NCBI GenBank assembly: GCA_965213855.1
Contig: CBDCAA010000011.1
Location: forward strand, 744,001-808,000
Direction: 5' to 3'
Length of the DNA stretch: 64,000 bases
Source of the DNA: JBBROS01 sp965213855
GTDB lineage: Bacteria > Pseudomonadota > Alphaproteobacteria > Acetobacterales > Acetobacteraceae
Shown here piece by piece: positions 35,927-46,084 of this stretch (within the stretch, counting starts at the first letter, position 1; each line of letters starts with the position of its first letter). A program made the position numbers and the translations under genes. Below the pieces are notes generated by a model. That model had not been told where the DNA came from. It saw nothing but the letters and a program-made list of their open reading frames with translations, and ran no database searches.

Positions 35927-37060
35927 TTAGATGACGCGGTCGCCTTGGCGCCAGACTTGGCGGATGACGGGAAGGGTTTGCCATTCGCGGATGCGGACGA
36001 GGTCGGCGCGGAGGCCCGGGGCGAGGGCGCCGCGGTCCGACAGGCCGGCCATGCGGGCGGGGTTCGCGGTGACCATGGCGACGCCTTCGGGGAGGGTGAT
36101 TCCGGTCTGGTGCACGGTGGCGAACGCGGCTTCGACGAGGGCGGCGGGGACGTAGTCGCTGGCGAAGGCGTCGACCGCGCCCTCGCGCACCAGGTCGGCG
36201 GCGGCGACGTTGCCGGAGTGGGAGCCGCCGCGGACGATGTTGGGCGCCCCGGCGATGACCTGCATGTCACGGCGGTGCGCCTCCTGCGCGGCGAGCATGG
36301 AGACGGGGAACTCGCTGATGCGGATGCCGTCGCGGTGGTTCTCCGCGACCTCCTCGGCGGTGCGGTCGTCGTGGCTGGCGAGGACGGCGGGGTGGCCGGC
36401 CATCAGCGCCAGCAGCGCGCGCCGGTTCGGGTCGCGCAGGCGCTCGCGGGCGGCCTGCAGCTCGACGATGCGCTGTTCGACATACTCGGCGCTGGCGCCC
36501 TCGCGCTTCCTCATGGCCCGGTAGCGGTCGAGGTTCGCGTACTGGCCGACGCCGGGCGAATGGTCCATCAGGCTCACCATGCGGACGCGGGGGTGGTGGG
36601 CCACCGGCTCGAACAGCTCCAGCATGTCGGCGGCGGGCAGCTCGCAGCGGAGATGAAGGAAGTGCTCGGACTTGAGCAGGCCGGTGTCGGCAAGGGCGTC
36701 GAGGTCGACGACGCCGTCCTTGAAGGTGCGGATGCGTTCCTTGTCGAAGCCGAGGTCGCCGAGGCAAAGCGCGTCCAGCACGGTGGTGACGCCGCTCGCG
36801 GCGCATTGGGCGTCGTGCGTGAGCATGGCGGAGCGGCTGGGCCAGCGGGCGTTGCTGCGGGGCTGGACCTGGCGCTCGAGGTTGTCGGTGTGGACGTCGA
36901 CGATGCCGGGGATGAGCGTGTCGCCGTCCATGTCGACGGCGCCGGGCGCGTGGCTGATGCCGGGCTGGATGTCGGCGATGGTGGCACCGTCGAGCACGAT
37001 GGTGCCGTGCAGAAGGCGGTCGGGAAGCACGAGGCGGGCGTTGGTAAGGATCGTGGTCAT
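35927..37060 (-). CDS. phnM: Alpha-D-ribose 1-methylphosphonate 5-triphosphate diphosphatase
   Basis: A 377-residue amidohydrolase-fold enzyme that removes pyrophosphate from ribose 1-phosphonate 5-triphosphate before C-P cleavage. Characteristic blocks are IPGIVDVHTDNLERQVQPR with metal-binding His and Asp, DALCLGDLG, MDHSPGVGQY, and SDYVPAALVEAAF near the end. ATGA overlap with phnL fixes the start. Confidence 0.95.
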   Translation of the reverse strand: MTTILTNARLVLPDRLLHGTIVLDGATIADIQPGISHAPGAVDMDGDTLIPGIVDVHTDNLERQVQPRSNARWPSRSAMLTHDAQCAASGVTTVLDALCLGDLGFDKERIRTFKDGVVDLDALADTGLLKSEHFLHLRCELPAADMLELFEPVAHHPRVRMVSLMDHSPGVGQYANLDRYRAMRKREGASAEYVEQRIVELQAARERLRDPNRRALLALMAGHPAVLASHDDRTAEEVAENHRDGIRISEFPVSMLAAQEAHRRDMQVIAGAPNIVRGGSHSGNVAAADLVREGAVDAFASDYVPAALVEAAFATVHQTGITLPEGVAMVTANPARMAGLSDRGALAPGLRADLVRIREWQTLPVIRQVWRQGDRVI

Positions 37061-37815
37061 GCGGCGTCCTGCAACTGCGTCACGATGAGGGTCGAATCGG
37101 CGACGGCGTCGCGGATGGCTGTATCATGGAAGATGCCGACGATGGCGGTGCCCCGCGCCTTGGCCTCCTGGATCATGGCGACGACGACGGCGGCATTGGC
37201 GGGGTCGAGCGAGGCGGTCGGTTCGTCGAGCAGCAGGATGGGATGGTCGGCGACGAAGCCGCGGGCCAGGTTCACCCGCTGCTGTTCGCCCCCGGAGAAG
37301 GTGGCGGGCGGCAGGGCGTGCAGGCGGGCGGGGATGTTAAGGCGCAGGAGCAGGGTGGCGGCAGCCTCGCGGGCAACGGCGGGGGCGGCGCCGCGGGCCA
37401 TGGCGGCCTCGGCGACGATCTCGATGGCGGGGACGCGGGGCACGGCGCGGAGGAACTGGCTCACATAGCCGAGCGTGTCGCGGCGGACAGCGAGGATGGT
37501 GCGCGGGTCGGCGCTGGCGAGGTCGACCATGGCGCCGTGATGGCGGACGAGGATCTGGCCGCGGTCGACACGGTAGTTGCCGTGCAAGCTGCGCATGAAG
37601 GTGGACTTGCCGGCGCCGGACGGGCCGGCGAGGGCGACGCACTGGCCGGCGTATAAGGTGAGCGAGACCGCGCCGAGGACGGGGAGGGTGAGGCCGCCCT
37701 GGAGGTGGAGGGTGAAGGCTTTGCCGACTCCCGAGGCCTGCAGCATGGGGGTAGCCGCGCCCTCACCCCGGCCCTCTCCCGCGGGCGGGAGAGGGAGCAG
37801 GATCGGCGCGGTCAT
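37057..37815 (-). CDS. phnL: Phosphonate C-P lyase system protein PhnL (ABC ATPase-like)
   Basis: A 252-residue ABC-type ATPase subunit needed for nucleophilic attack on the nucleotide by PhnI. Walker A GPSGAGKST, signature FSGGEQQRVNLARG and Walker B ILLLDEPTASLD are intact. The ATG at 37815 overlaps the phnK stop (ATGA), but the first 23 residues (LPLPPAGEGRGEG region) are translated from a palindromic repeat inserted there. Normal PhnL similarity begins at an internal methionine, ATG 37746. Either start could be used; the repeat keeps the frame open. Confidence 0.92.
   Translation of the reverse strand: MTAPILLPLPPAGEGRGEGAATPMLQASGVGKAFTLHLQGGLTLPVLGAVSLTLYAGQCVALAGPSGAGKSTFMRSLHGNYRVDRGQILVRHHGAMVDLASADPRTILAVRRDTLGYVSQFLRAVPRVPAIEIVAEAAMARGAAPAVAREAAATLLLRLNIPARLHALPPATFSGGEQQRVNLARGFVADHPILLLDEPTASLDPANAAVVVAMIQEAKARGTAIVGIFHDTAIRDAVADSTLIVTQLQDAA
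37760..37795. repeat. Palindromic repeat inside the 5' end of phnL
   Basis: Ten-base perfect arms CCCTCTCCCG/CGGGAGAGGG (37772-37781 and 37786-37795) plus the CCCTCACCCCGG flank. It is the same family as at 17379 and 35886. It is read in frame as a Pro/Gly-rich N-terminal extension of PhnL. Confidence 0.8.
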
Positions 37816-38600
37816 GCTTGCAGGACCGAGCTGACGAGGAGCTGGGTGTAGGGGTGGTGGGGGTCGTCGAGGACCTGGTCGGTGAGGCCGGTTTCGACGA
37901 CTTGGCCGCGCTGCATGACCATGATGCGGCCGGCGAGCAGTCGGGCGACGGCGATATCGTGGGTGACGAGCACGACGGCGATCCCGAGTCGGGCGACGAG
38001 GGTGCGGATGAGGTCGAGCAGGCGTGCCTGCACGCTGACGTCGAGGCCGCCGGTGGGTTCGTCCATGAACACGAGGCGCGGGTGGGTGACGAGGGTGCGG
38101 GCGATCTGCAGGCGCTGCAGCATGCCGCCGGAGAAGGTGGAAGGCATGTCGTCGATGCGGGCCGGGTCGATTTCGACCTGTCGGAGCCAGTCGGCGGCGG
38201 CGGCGCGGATGTTGCCGTAGTGTCGGCTGCCGTCCCGGTCGGCGCCGGGCGCCATCAGGCGCTCGCCGATGTTGCCGCCGGCCGAGACGCGCATGCGGAG
38301 CGCGTCGCGCGGGTTCTGGTGCACGAAGCCCCAGTCCGAGCGGTGCAGGGCGCGGAGGGCGGGAGCGGGCATGGCGTGGAGGTCGTGCACGGCGCCGGCC
38401 AGGTCGCGCACGGTGACGGTGCCGGCATCGGGCGGCATGCGGCCGGAGGCGACGTTGAGCAGGGTGGTCTTGCCGGAGCCGCTTTCGCCGACGACGGCGA
38501 GCACTTCGCCGGGCCAGAGGTCCATGTCGACGCCGTCGAGGGCGGCGACGGCGCCGAAGCGGAGCTGGAGATCGCGGGCGGAGAGGAGGGTTTCGGTCAT
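37812..38600 (-). CDS. phnK: Phosphonate C-P lyase system protein PhnK (ABC ATPase-like)
   Basis: A 262-residue ABC ATPase that binds the PhnGHIJ core. Walker A VGESGSGKTT, the PhnK-typical SDWGFVHQNPRDALRM, signature STFSGGMLQRLQIARTL and Walker B LVFMDEPTGGLD are visible. Start and stop are both in ATGA overlaps with phnJ and phnL. Confidence 0.95.
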   Translation of the reverse strand: MTETLLSARDLQLRFGAVAALDGVDMDLWPGEVLAVVGESGSGKTTLLNVASGRMPPDAGTVTVRDLAGAVHDLHAMPAPALRALHRSDWGFVHQNPRDALRMRVSAGGNIGERLMAPGADRDGSRHYGNIRAAAADWLRQVEIDPARIDDMPSTFSGGMLQRLQIARTLVTHPRLVFMDEPTGGLDVSVQARLLDLIRTLVARLGIAVVLVTHDIAVARLLAGRIMVMQRGQVVETGLTDQVLDDPHHPYTQLLVSSVLQA

Positions 38601-39433
38601 GCCGCTGCCCCGGCGGAGCGGGTGGCGCAGTAGTCGGTGTCGGAGCAGACGAACATGCGGGCGCCCTGGTCGTCGGTGACGACCTCGTCGAGGTAGCTGT
38701 CTTCGGCGCCGCAGAGTTCGCAGGCGTGCGGGGCGCGTCCGGGGCGGAAGGGATGGTCGTCGAAGTCCAGCGAGCGGACGGCCGTGTAGGGGGGGATCGC
38801 GTAAATGCGCTTCTCGCGCCCGGCGCCGAACAGCTGGAGCGCGGGCATGCGGTGCATCTTCGGGTTGTCGAAGGCGGGGATGGGGGAGGGCGACATGAGG
38901 TAACGGCCGTCGACCATCACGGGATAGTCGTAGCTGGTGGCGACGTGGCCGTAGCGGGTGATGTCCTCATACAGCTTGACGTGCATGAGGCCGTATTCGG
39001 CCAAGCCGTGCATGCGGGTGGTCTCGGCGCGGCTCGGCTCGAGCTTGGACAGCGGTTCGGGCTGCGGAACCTGGTAGACGAGGATCTGGGCGGCGGTGAG
39101 CGGCTGTTCCGGGATACGGTGCCGGGTCTGGATGATGGTCGCCTGGTCCGTGTGCGTGGTTGTCCGGACGCCGGCGGTGCGGGCGAAGAAGCGGCGGATC
39201 GAGACGGCGTTGGTGGTGTCGTCGGCGCCCTGGTCGATGACCTTCAGCACGTCCTCGGGGCCGAGAATGCTTGCGGTGAGCTGGATTCCGCCGGTCCCCC
39301 AGCCATAGGGGAGCGGCATTTCGCGGCTGCCGAACGGCACTTGGTGGCCGGGGATGGCGACGGCCTTCAGGATGGCCCGGCGGATCATTCGCTTGGTCTG
39401 TTCGTCGAGGTAGGCGAAGTTGTAGTCGGTCAT
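38597..39433 (-). CDS. phnJ: C-P lyase radical SAM enzyme PhnJ
   Basis: A 278-residue catalytic subunit that cleaves the carbon-phosphorus bond using SAM and a [4Fe-4S] cluster. The unusual cluster motif is C238-x2-C241-x21-C263, and the additional essential cysteine is C269, the same spacing as in E. coli PhnJ. The conserved N-terminal YLDEQTKRMIRRAILKAVAIPG and PLPYGWGTGGIQ are present. It is coupled by ATGA overlaps to phnI and phnK. Confidence 0.97.
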   Translation of the reverse strand: MTDYNFAYLDEQTKRMIRRAILKAVAIPGHQVPFGSREMPLPYGWGTGGIQLTASILGPEDVLKVIDQGADDTTNAVSIRRFFARTAGVRTTTHTDQATIIQTRHRIPEQPLTAAQILVYQVPQPEPLSKLEPSRAETTRMHGLAEYGLMHVKLYEDITRYGHVATSYDYPVMVDGRYLMSPSPIPAFDNPKMHRMPALQLFGAGREKRIYAIPPYTAVRSLDFDDHPFRPGRAPHACELCGAEDSYLDEVVTDDQGARMFVCSDTDYCATRSAGAAA

Positions 39434-40596
39434 GGTGCGGGCTCCCTCTCGGTCATGCGGAGGGGGTCGGCTTCGGACACGATGATCGCTTCTTCTTCGG
39501 GATCGTCACCTCGGCCTTCTCCCGCGGGCGGGAGGGGGGGCAGGGCGTCGGCGCGCATGTGGCGGAGGGTTTCGAGCTCGGCCTGGAAGTCGACGTAGTG
39601 GGGGAGCTTGAGGTGTTCGACGAAGCCAGTGCCCTCGATGTTGTCGGAATGGTACAGGACGAACTCGGCCGACTGCGCAGGAGCGTCGACGGGTTCGCCG
39701 AGCTCCTGCGCGCGCAGCGCGCGGTCCACCAGGGCCATGCTCATGGCCTTGCGGTCGGCATGGCCGAAGCACAGGCCATAGCCGCGGGTGAACTGCGGCG
39801 GTGCGGTGCGGGACCCGTGGAATTGGTTGACCATCTGGCATTCGGTCAGGGTGACGTCGCCGATGTCGATCTCGAAGCCGAGCTCGGGCGGGGCGAGGAC
39901 GACGTTGGCGTCGCCGACGCGGAGCTCGCCGACGAAGGGGTGGGCGCCGCCATAGCCGCGCTGGGTCGAGTAGCCTAGCGCGAGCAGGAAGCCCTCGTCG
40001 CCGCGGGCAAGCGCCTGGAGCCGGACGTCGCGGCCGGCGGGGAAGGCAAGGGGTTCGCGGGTGAGGTCGCCGGGTTGGGCTCCGGTGTCGGGCGGGTCGG
40101 GCTCGACCAGGTCCTCGCGGCCGAGGATGCCGAACACGGGCGGCGTGGCGCCGTCTTGCGCGGGCGCTTCGGGCGGCGCCGGGGGTGCAACGGGCAACGC
40201 CGGGTCGAGCAGGCGATGCGTGTAGTCGGTGGTGGGGCCGAGTCGCTGGCCGCCCGGCATGTCCTTGAAGATGGCGGAGACCCGGCGCTGCAGCGGCATC
40301 GCCGCCGTGTCGACGGGGCGGCTATGGCCGAAGCGCGGGAGCGTCGTGCGATAGGCGCGGAGCAGGAACGCGGCCTCGATCAGGTCGCCCTGGCCCTGGA
40401 GAATGGCACGGGCGGCGAGCTGGCGGTCGTAGCAGGCGCCTTCGGCCATTACCCGATCGACCGCGCGGCCGAGCTGGGCCTCGATCTGGTCGGGGGTAAG
40501 CGCCGGGAGCGCCGGGTCGCCGCGGCGCTGGGTTGCGAGCCAGGCGTGGGCGGCGTCGATGGCGCGCTCGCCGCCCTTGACGGCAACGTAGGCCAT
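39430..40596 (-). CDS. phnI: Alpha-D-ribose 1-methylphosphonate 5-triphosphate synthase subunit PhnI
   Basis: A 388-residue subunit that, with PhnG, PhnH and PhnL, displaces adenine from ATP with methylphosphonate. It starts MAYVAVKGGERAIDAAHAW and contains HPFVGELRVG and DVTLTECQMVNQFHGS. The C-terminal tail after about residue 355 includes PPLPPAGEGRG, encoded by a degenerate palindromic repeat. ATG 40596 overlaps the phnH TAA (TAATG). The same frame is open without a stop through the shifted part of phnH up to 41172. Confidence 0.94.
   Translation of the reverse strand: MAYVAVKGGERAIDAAHAWLATQRRGDPALPALTPDQIEAQLGRAVDRVMAEGACYDRQLAARAILQGQGDLIEAAFLLRAYRTTLPRFGHSRPVDTAAMPLQRRVSAIFKDMPGGQRLGPTTDYTHRLLDPALPVAPPAPPEAPAQDGATPPVFGILGREDLVEPDPPDTGAQPGDLTREPLAFPAGRDVRLQALARGDEGFLLALGYSTQRGYGGAHPFVGELRVGDANVVLAPPELGFEIDIGDVTLTECQMVNQFHGSRTAPPQFTRGYGLCFGHADRKAMSMALVDRALRAQELGEPVDAPAQSAEFVLYHSDNIEGTGFVEHLKLPHYVDFQAELETLRHMRADALPPLPPAGEGRGDDPEEEAIIVSEADPLRMTEREPAP
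39505..39540. repeat. Degenerate palindromic repeat inside the 3' end of phnI
   Basis: A partial copy with arms CTCCCG/CGGGAG (39519-39524 and 39529-39534) and the same CGGG loop as the phnL copy. It is read in frame as Pro/Gly-rich residues near the PhnI C-terminus. Confidence 0.7.
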
Positions 40597-41172
40597 TACG
40601 CGGCTTCCTCGATCTTGAGGGTCCGGGGCAGGGCGGCGAGACGGTCGCCGGCGCAGAGGATGAGGTCGACGCCGCGGGGGAAGCGGGCGTGGTTGGCGGC
40701 CCATTGCGCGGTGAAATCGTGGGGCAGGCCCTCGGCGTGCAGAGTCGCGGGCGCGGCCAGGCCGGGGCCTTCGAGCCGATAGGAACGGCCGGATCCGAGA
40801 GCGGCGAGTTGCAGGATCAGCGTTGCCGCAGTCTCCGGCGCTTCGTCGGACCCGGCATGAAGCCGATCGAGCGGCAGCGCGGCCACGAGCGATGGCAAAG
40901 CTGGCGGCGTCCAGCGTCGTGAGCGGCGCGCCGCAGTGGAAGGCGATCCAAGGTGCCGCGGCCGTCGCGGCATCGTCGAGCCAGAGCGGGGTGTCGAGGT
41001 CGACGAGGGTGAGCAGGGCCGCCGCAGTGGCGCGGGCGAGCGGGGCGGGCGGCGCGGCCGGGGCGGCAAGGGTCTGAATGGAGCCCGGCCGGGCCATCGC
41101 GTCCAGAACGGCCCGGAAGCACGCCTGGCTATCAAGGACCGGGTTGGCGAAACCGGGCTCGAGCGTGGTCAT
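40596..41172 (-). pseudogene. phnH: PhnH, C-P lyase subunit, interrupted by a frameshift
   Basis: The N-terminal part starts at ATG 41172 (TTLEPGFANPVLDSQACFRAVLDAMARPG) and is clear PhnH. From about 40885-40905 the PhnH sequence continues in another frame (ETAATLILQLAALGSGRSYRLEGPG, ARFPRGVDLILCAGDRLAALPRTLKIEEA) down to the TAA at 40596. One extra base explains the shift. Gene junctions remain perfect (ATGA with phnG, TAATG with phnI), and all other core subunits are intact, so either the change is very recent or the base is a sequencing error. PhnH is required for the PhnGHIJ core, so a true mutation would disable the pathway. Confidence 0.85.
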
Positions 41173-41621
41173 GAGCGCATCGTCGCCATGGTGAAGAACT
41201 GGACCTGCGTGGCGGCGGCGCGGCGCGCGGTTTCGGCCCGCGCGGCGCCTTGGGCCGCGGCAAGCGGCGCGATGACGGCGGCGGCGACGCGGTCGTGCCG
41301 GGCCGGGTCCTGCAGGGCGGCGTCGAGGGCGGCGGCGAGTTCGGCCTGTTGCAGGTCGCGGCCGAGGCAGTAGGCGTGGCCGAGGTGGTCGCCAGCGCGG
41401 ACGGTGCAGCGGGCGACCGTGGCTTCGCCGAGGTTGAAGGCGGGACCGGTGCCGCCAGCGCTGCCCCGGAGCATCACAAGGCCGATCTCGGGCCCGCGAA
41501 GGCGCGTGTAGGGCGGCAATAGCCCGTCGGCGAGCCGGGCCAGGTCGTCGGCGGTGGCGCGGGCGAGAACGGCCATCCAGGCTTGCCGCCGCTGCACGGG
41601 GTCGAAGGGTGGCTCGATCAT
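41169..41621 (-). CDS. phnG: C-P lyase subunit PhnG
   Basis: A 150-residue subunit of the PhnGHIJ core complex. Recognisable features are RRQAWMAVLARATADDLARLA near the start, GLVMLRGSAGGTGPAFNLGEATVARC, and GHAYCLGRDLQQAELAA. ATG 41621 lies only one base from a perfect palindrome (41623-41634), leaving no room for a normal ribosome site, so translation may be leaderless. It is first in the minus-strand operon phnG-H-I-J-K-L-M-DUF1045. Confidence 0.93.
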   Translation of the reverse strand: MIEPPFDPVQRRQAWMAVLARATADDLARLADGLLPPYTRLRGPEIGLVMLRGSAGGTGPAFNLGEATVARCTVRAGDHLGHAYCLGRDLQQAELAAALDAALQDPARHDRVAAAVIAPLAAAQGAARAETARRAAATQVQFFTMATMRS

Positions 41622-41622
41622 C

Positions 41623-41634
41623 TTGTCTAGACAA
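41623..41634. promoter_or_regulatory. Probable PhnF operator in the phnF-phnG gap
   Basis: TTGTCTAGACAA is a perfect 12-bp palindrome in the 42 bp between divergent phnG and phnF. It resembles the TGGTATAGACCA-type sites bound by PhnF/HutC regulators. A minus-strand promoter can be drawn with TTGACC (41660-41655), a 17-bp spacer and TAGTTG (41637-41632), putting the transcription start inside the palindrome. Confidence 0.7.
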
Positions 41635-41663
41635 CTACGTCGTGCCCGTCCTACGGTCAAGCC

Positions 41664-42407
41664 ATGGCGAGTGACGGTTTGGTGACGGCTTCGGTTCAAG
41701 GGCAAGCGGCGCCGGTATGGCGGCGGATCGCGCACGCATTGGCGTCCGAGATCGGGGCCAAGGGTTTGCGCCCCGGCGACCGGCTGCCGACCGAGGCGCA
41801 GTTGGCCGCGCGGTTCGACGTTAACCGGCATACGGTCCGCCGGGCGATCGAGCAGCTGGTGCGCACCGGGTTGGTGCGGGTCGAGCAAGGGCGCGGGTCG
41901 TTCGTGGCCGACGACGTGATCGACTATCCGGTGACCGGGCGAACGCGCTTCAATGAATGGATCCGGCGGCAAAACCGCGAACCGACGGGCCAGGTGCTGC
42001 ATGTGCGGGAGCTGGCGTGCGGCACCGCGGTGGCGGCAGGTCTGGGGATCGATTCGGGCAATCCGGTGGTGACGATGGAGCGGCTAGGGCTGGCGGACGG
42101 CGTTCCCGTGAGCCTCGGGTCGCACCATTTCTCGCCGGCGCGGTTGCCAGGCATCCTGGCGGCGTTGAAGGACCACGCGTCGGTGACGGCGGCGCTCGAG
42201 GTGGTGGGTGTCGCGGACTACGTGCGGCAGTCGACCCGGGTGTCGTCGCGCATGCCGACCGGGGTCGAGGCGAGCCTGCTGCGCATGGGGCGGGGCCGGC
42301 CGGTGCTGGTGTGCGAGAACACGAACGTGGATGCGGCGGGCCGGGTGATCGAGTTCGGGGTCGCGCGCTACCCGAGCACGCGGGTGCAGGTGGTCTTCGA
42401 GCCATAA
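41664..42407 (+). CDS. phnF: Phosphonate metabolism regulator PhnF (GntR/HutC family)
   Basis: A 247-residue repressor with an N-terminal winged helix (LRPGDRLPTEAQLAARFDVNRHTVRRAIEQLVRTGLV in two segments, RVEQGRGSFV) and a C-terminal UTRA ligand-binding domain from about 95 (LACGTAVAAGLGI, VVTMERLGLADGVPVSLGSHHF). It is divergent from phnG with a palindromic operator between them, so it most likely represses both itself and the C-P lyase operon. Confidence 0.93.
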   Translation: MASDGLVTASVQGQAAPVWRRIAHALASEIGAKGLRPGDRLPTEAQLAARFDVNRHTVRRAIEQLVRTGLVRVEQGRGSFVADDVIDYPVTGRTRFNEWIRRQNREPTGQVLHVRELACGTAVAAGLGIDSGNPVVTMERLGLADGVPVSLGSHHFSPARLPGILAALKDHASVTAALEVVGVADYVRQSTRVSSRMPTGVEASLLRMGRGRPVLVCENTNVDAAGRVIEFGVARYPSTRVQVVFEP

Positions 42408-42435
42408 CGCGGTCTTCCGGGCCGGAGGCGTCCTG

Positions 42436-44274
<1,839 letters not shown>

Positions 44275-44329
44275 CGGCGTGGGGTGCGCCCGTGCGGCAC
44301 GGGGGTCAATGCCGGCCGGGCCTGCCGGA

Positions 44330-45007
44330 TCATCCCGGCCAGGGGGAGACGCCGACGAGGTGCGCGTGGCCGCCGAGCATCAACACGTAGGCCACAAGTC
44401 CCACTGCCGGCCGCCACACGCCCAGCTCCGCCCAGGACAGCGAATTGCGGTTCGACAGGATGGCCCCGAACGGCAGGATCGACGTGCGCTGGGCGAATGG
44501 TTGCCAGGCGTTGCCCAGCGCCCGCCGCCGCTTCGCGTCGATCGAGGCCGGCCCGGCGGCGGCCACCACGAACAGCGCCCCAAAGAACAGCAGCGACGCC
44601 TGGTCCCCGTTGCCGACGAGGTGGATGCCCGACCAAAGCGCCACGCCCATCAGGAACGGATGCCGCGTGATCCGCACGATGCCCTTCGGCGCCGCGTCCA
44701 CGAGCTTCTCCTGGTTGACCGAGGTCGGGTTCGGGGTCGCGAGCCCGATCACCACGAGCAGGAACGCCGGCAGCATCAGCGCGAGCATGACCGGCTTCCA
44801 CCAGCCCAGCATGCCCCAGGTCGGGATGTAGTCGGCCTTTTGATAGGCGATCACCAGCCCGACCATCCCCGCGACGGACAGCAGCGAGAAGACGACCATG
44901 TAGGCGTTGAGCCCGAGGCGCGCGACCAGCGCATCGCGCAGGCGCGTTCCCGACACGCCGAGGTGGATGGCGACGAAGAACACGGCCGCGAGTGCAAGGG
45001 CGATCAT
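44330..45007 (-). CDS. NnrU family membrane protein
   Basis: A 225-residue protein with about six membrane helices, matching NnrU, first linked to nitrite and nitric oxide respiration. The IRITRHPFLMGVALWSGIHL segment resembles the isoprenylcysteine methyltransferase/phospholipid methyltransferase fold. No denitrification genes are in view, so its role here is unclear. It diverges from galU across 196 bp. Confidence 0.85.
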   Translation of the reverse strand: MIALALAAVFFVAIHLGVSGTRLRDALVARLGLNAYMVVFSLLSVAGMVGLVIAYQKADYIPTWGMLGWWKPVMLALMLPAFLLVVIGLATPNPTSVNQEKLVDAAPKGIVRITRHPFLMGVALWSGIHLVGNGDQASLLFFGALFVVAAAGPASIDAKRRRALGNAWQPFAQRTSILPFGAILSNRNSLSWAELGVWRPAVGLVAYVLMLGGHAHLVGVSPWPG

Positions 45008-45203
45008 AGCCGCCTACTTACGCGCAAACGCGCCGTCCGCAAGCGCATGACCCCAGCGCGAAGACCTCGCCATCTTCGCGCCACATCCGTTGCGTAAGCG
45101 GCCGGGCCGGCGATCGCTTGCTCGGCAAAACTTGACGTGCCACCTACTCCGCCCATCCGGCACTTTGCCGCATCACGAACCCTAACGGACGGAACGCAGC
45201 GAC

Positions 45204-46079
45204 GTGATCAAACCCCTCCGCAAGGCCGTCCTCCCCGTCGCGGGCCTCGGCACCCGGTTCCTCCCCGCAACCAAGGCGATGGCCAAGGAGATGCTGCCCG
45301 TCGTCGACAAGCCGCTGATCCAATACGCGATCGAAGAGGCGCGCGCGGCCGGGATCGAGCAGTTCTGCCTGGTCACGGGGCGCGGCAAGACCGCGCTGAT
45401 CGACCATTTCGACGTTTCCTACGAACTCGAAGCCACCCTCCGCGAACGCGGCAAGACCGACATGCTCGAACTGCTCGACGCCATGAAGATCTCCCCCGGC
45501 TCCATCACCACCGTGCGTCAGCAGGTGCCGCTCGGGCTGGGCCACGCGATCTGGTGCGCCCGCGCCTTCATCGGCGACGACCCGTTCGCGATCCTGCTGC
45601 CCGACGACCTGGTCCTTTCCGAGACCCCCTGCCTGAAGCAGCTTGCCGACGCGTATGCCAAGACCGGCGGCAACGTGGTCGCCGTCGCCGAGGTGCCGCG
45701 CGAGCAGACCAACCGATACGGCATCCTCAAGACGGGCGCCGACGATGGCCGTCTCGTCGACGTCCTGGGGCTGGTCGAGAAGCCGAAGCCGGCCGACGCG
45801 CCCAGCAACCTCAGCGTCATCGGGCGCTATGTGCTGATGCCGGAGGTGATCGGCCATCTCGCCGCCATGGAGCGTGGCGCCGGCAACGAGGTCCAGCTCA
45901 CCGACGCGATGGCCAAGCTGATCGGCCACAGCCCCTTCCACGGCCTGCGCTACGAGGGCCGCCGGTTCGACTGCGGCGACAAGATCGGCTATCTCGAGGC
46001 GCAGATCGCCTTCGCCCTCAAGCGCCCGGATCTTGCAGCCGACGTCCGCGCCTTCCTGCCCACCTACATCAACGGGTGA
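45204..46079 (+). CDS. galU: UTP-glucose-1-phosphate uridylyltransferase
   Basis: A 291-residue enzyme making UDP-glucose for polysaccharide and lipid sugar synthesis. The nucleotidyltransferase motif is VLPVAGLGTRFLPATKAMAKEML at the start, with EEARAAGIEQFCLVTGRGK, PLGLGHAIWCAR, DDLVL and IGRYVLMPEV following. The start is GTG 45204; its ribosome site is weak. A phosphomannomutase gene starts 5 bp after the stop, so the two sugar-nucleotide genes form an operon with a glycosyltransferase. Confidence 0.95.
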   Translation: MIKPLRKAVLPVAGLGTRFLPATKAMAKEMLPVVDKPLIQYAIEEARAAGIEQFCLVTGRGKTALIDHFDVSYELEATLRERGKTDMLELLDAMKISPGSITTVRQQVPLGLGHAIWCARAFIGDDPFAILLPDDLVLSETPCLKQLADAYAKTGGNVVAVAEVPREQTNRYGILKTGADDGRLVDVLGLVEKPKPADAPSNLSVIGRYVLMPEVIGHLAAMERGAGNEVQLTDAMAKLIGHSPFHGLRYEGRRFDCGDKIGYLEAQIAFALKRPDLAADVRAFLPTYING

Positions 46080-46084
46080 CCGCC

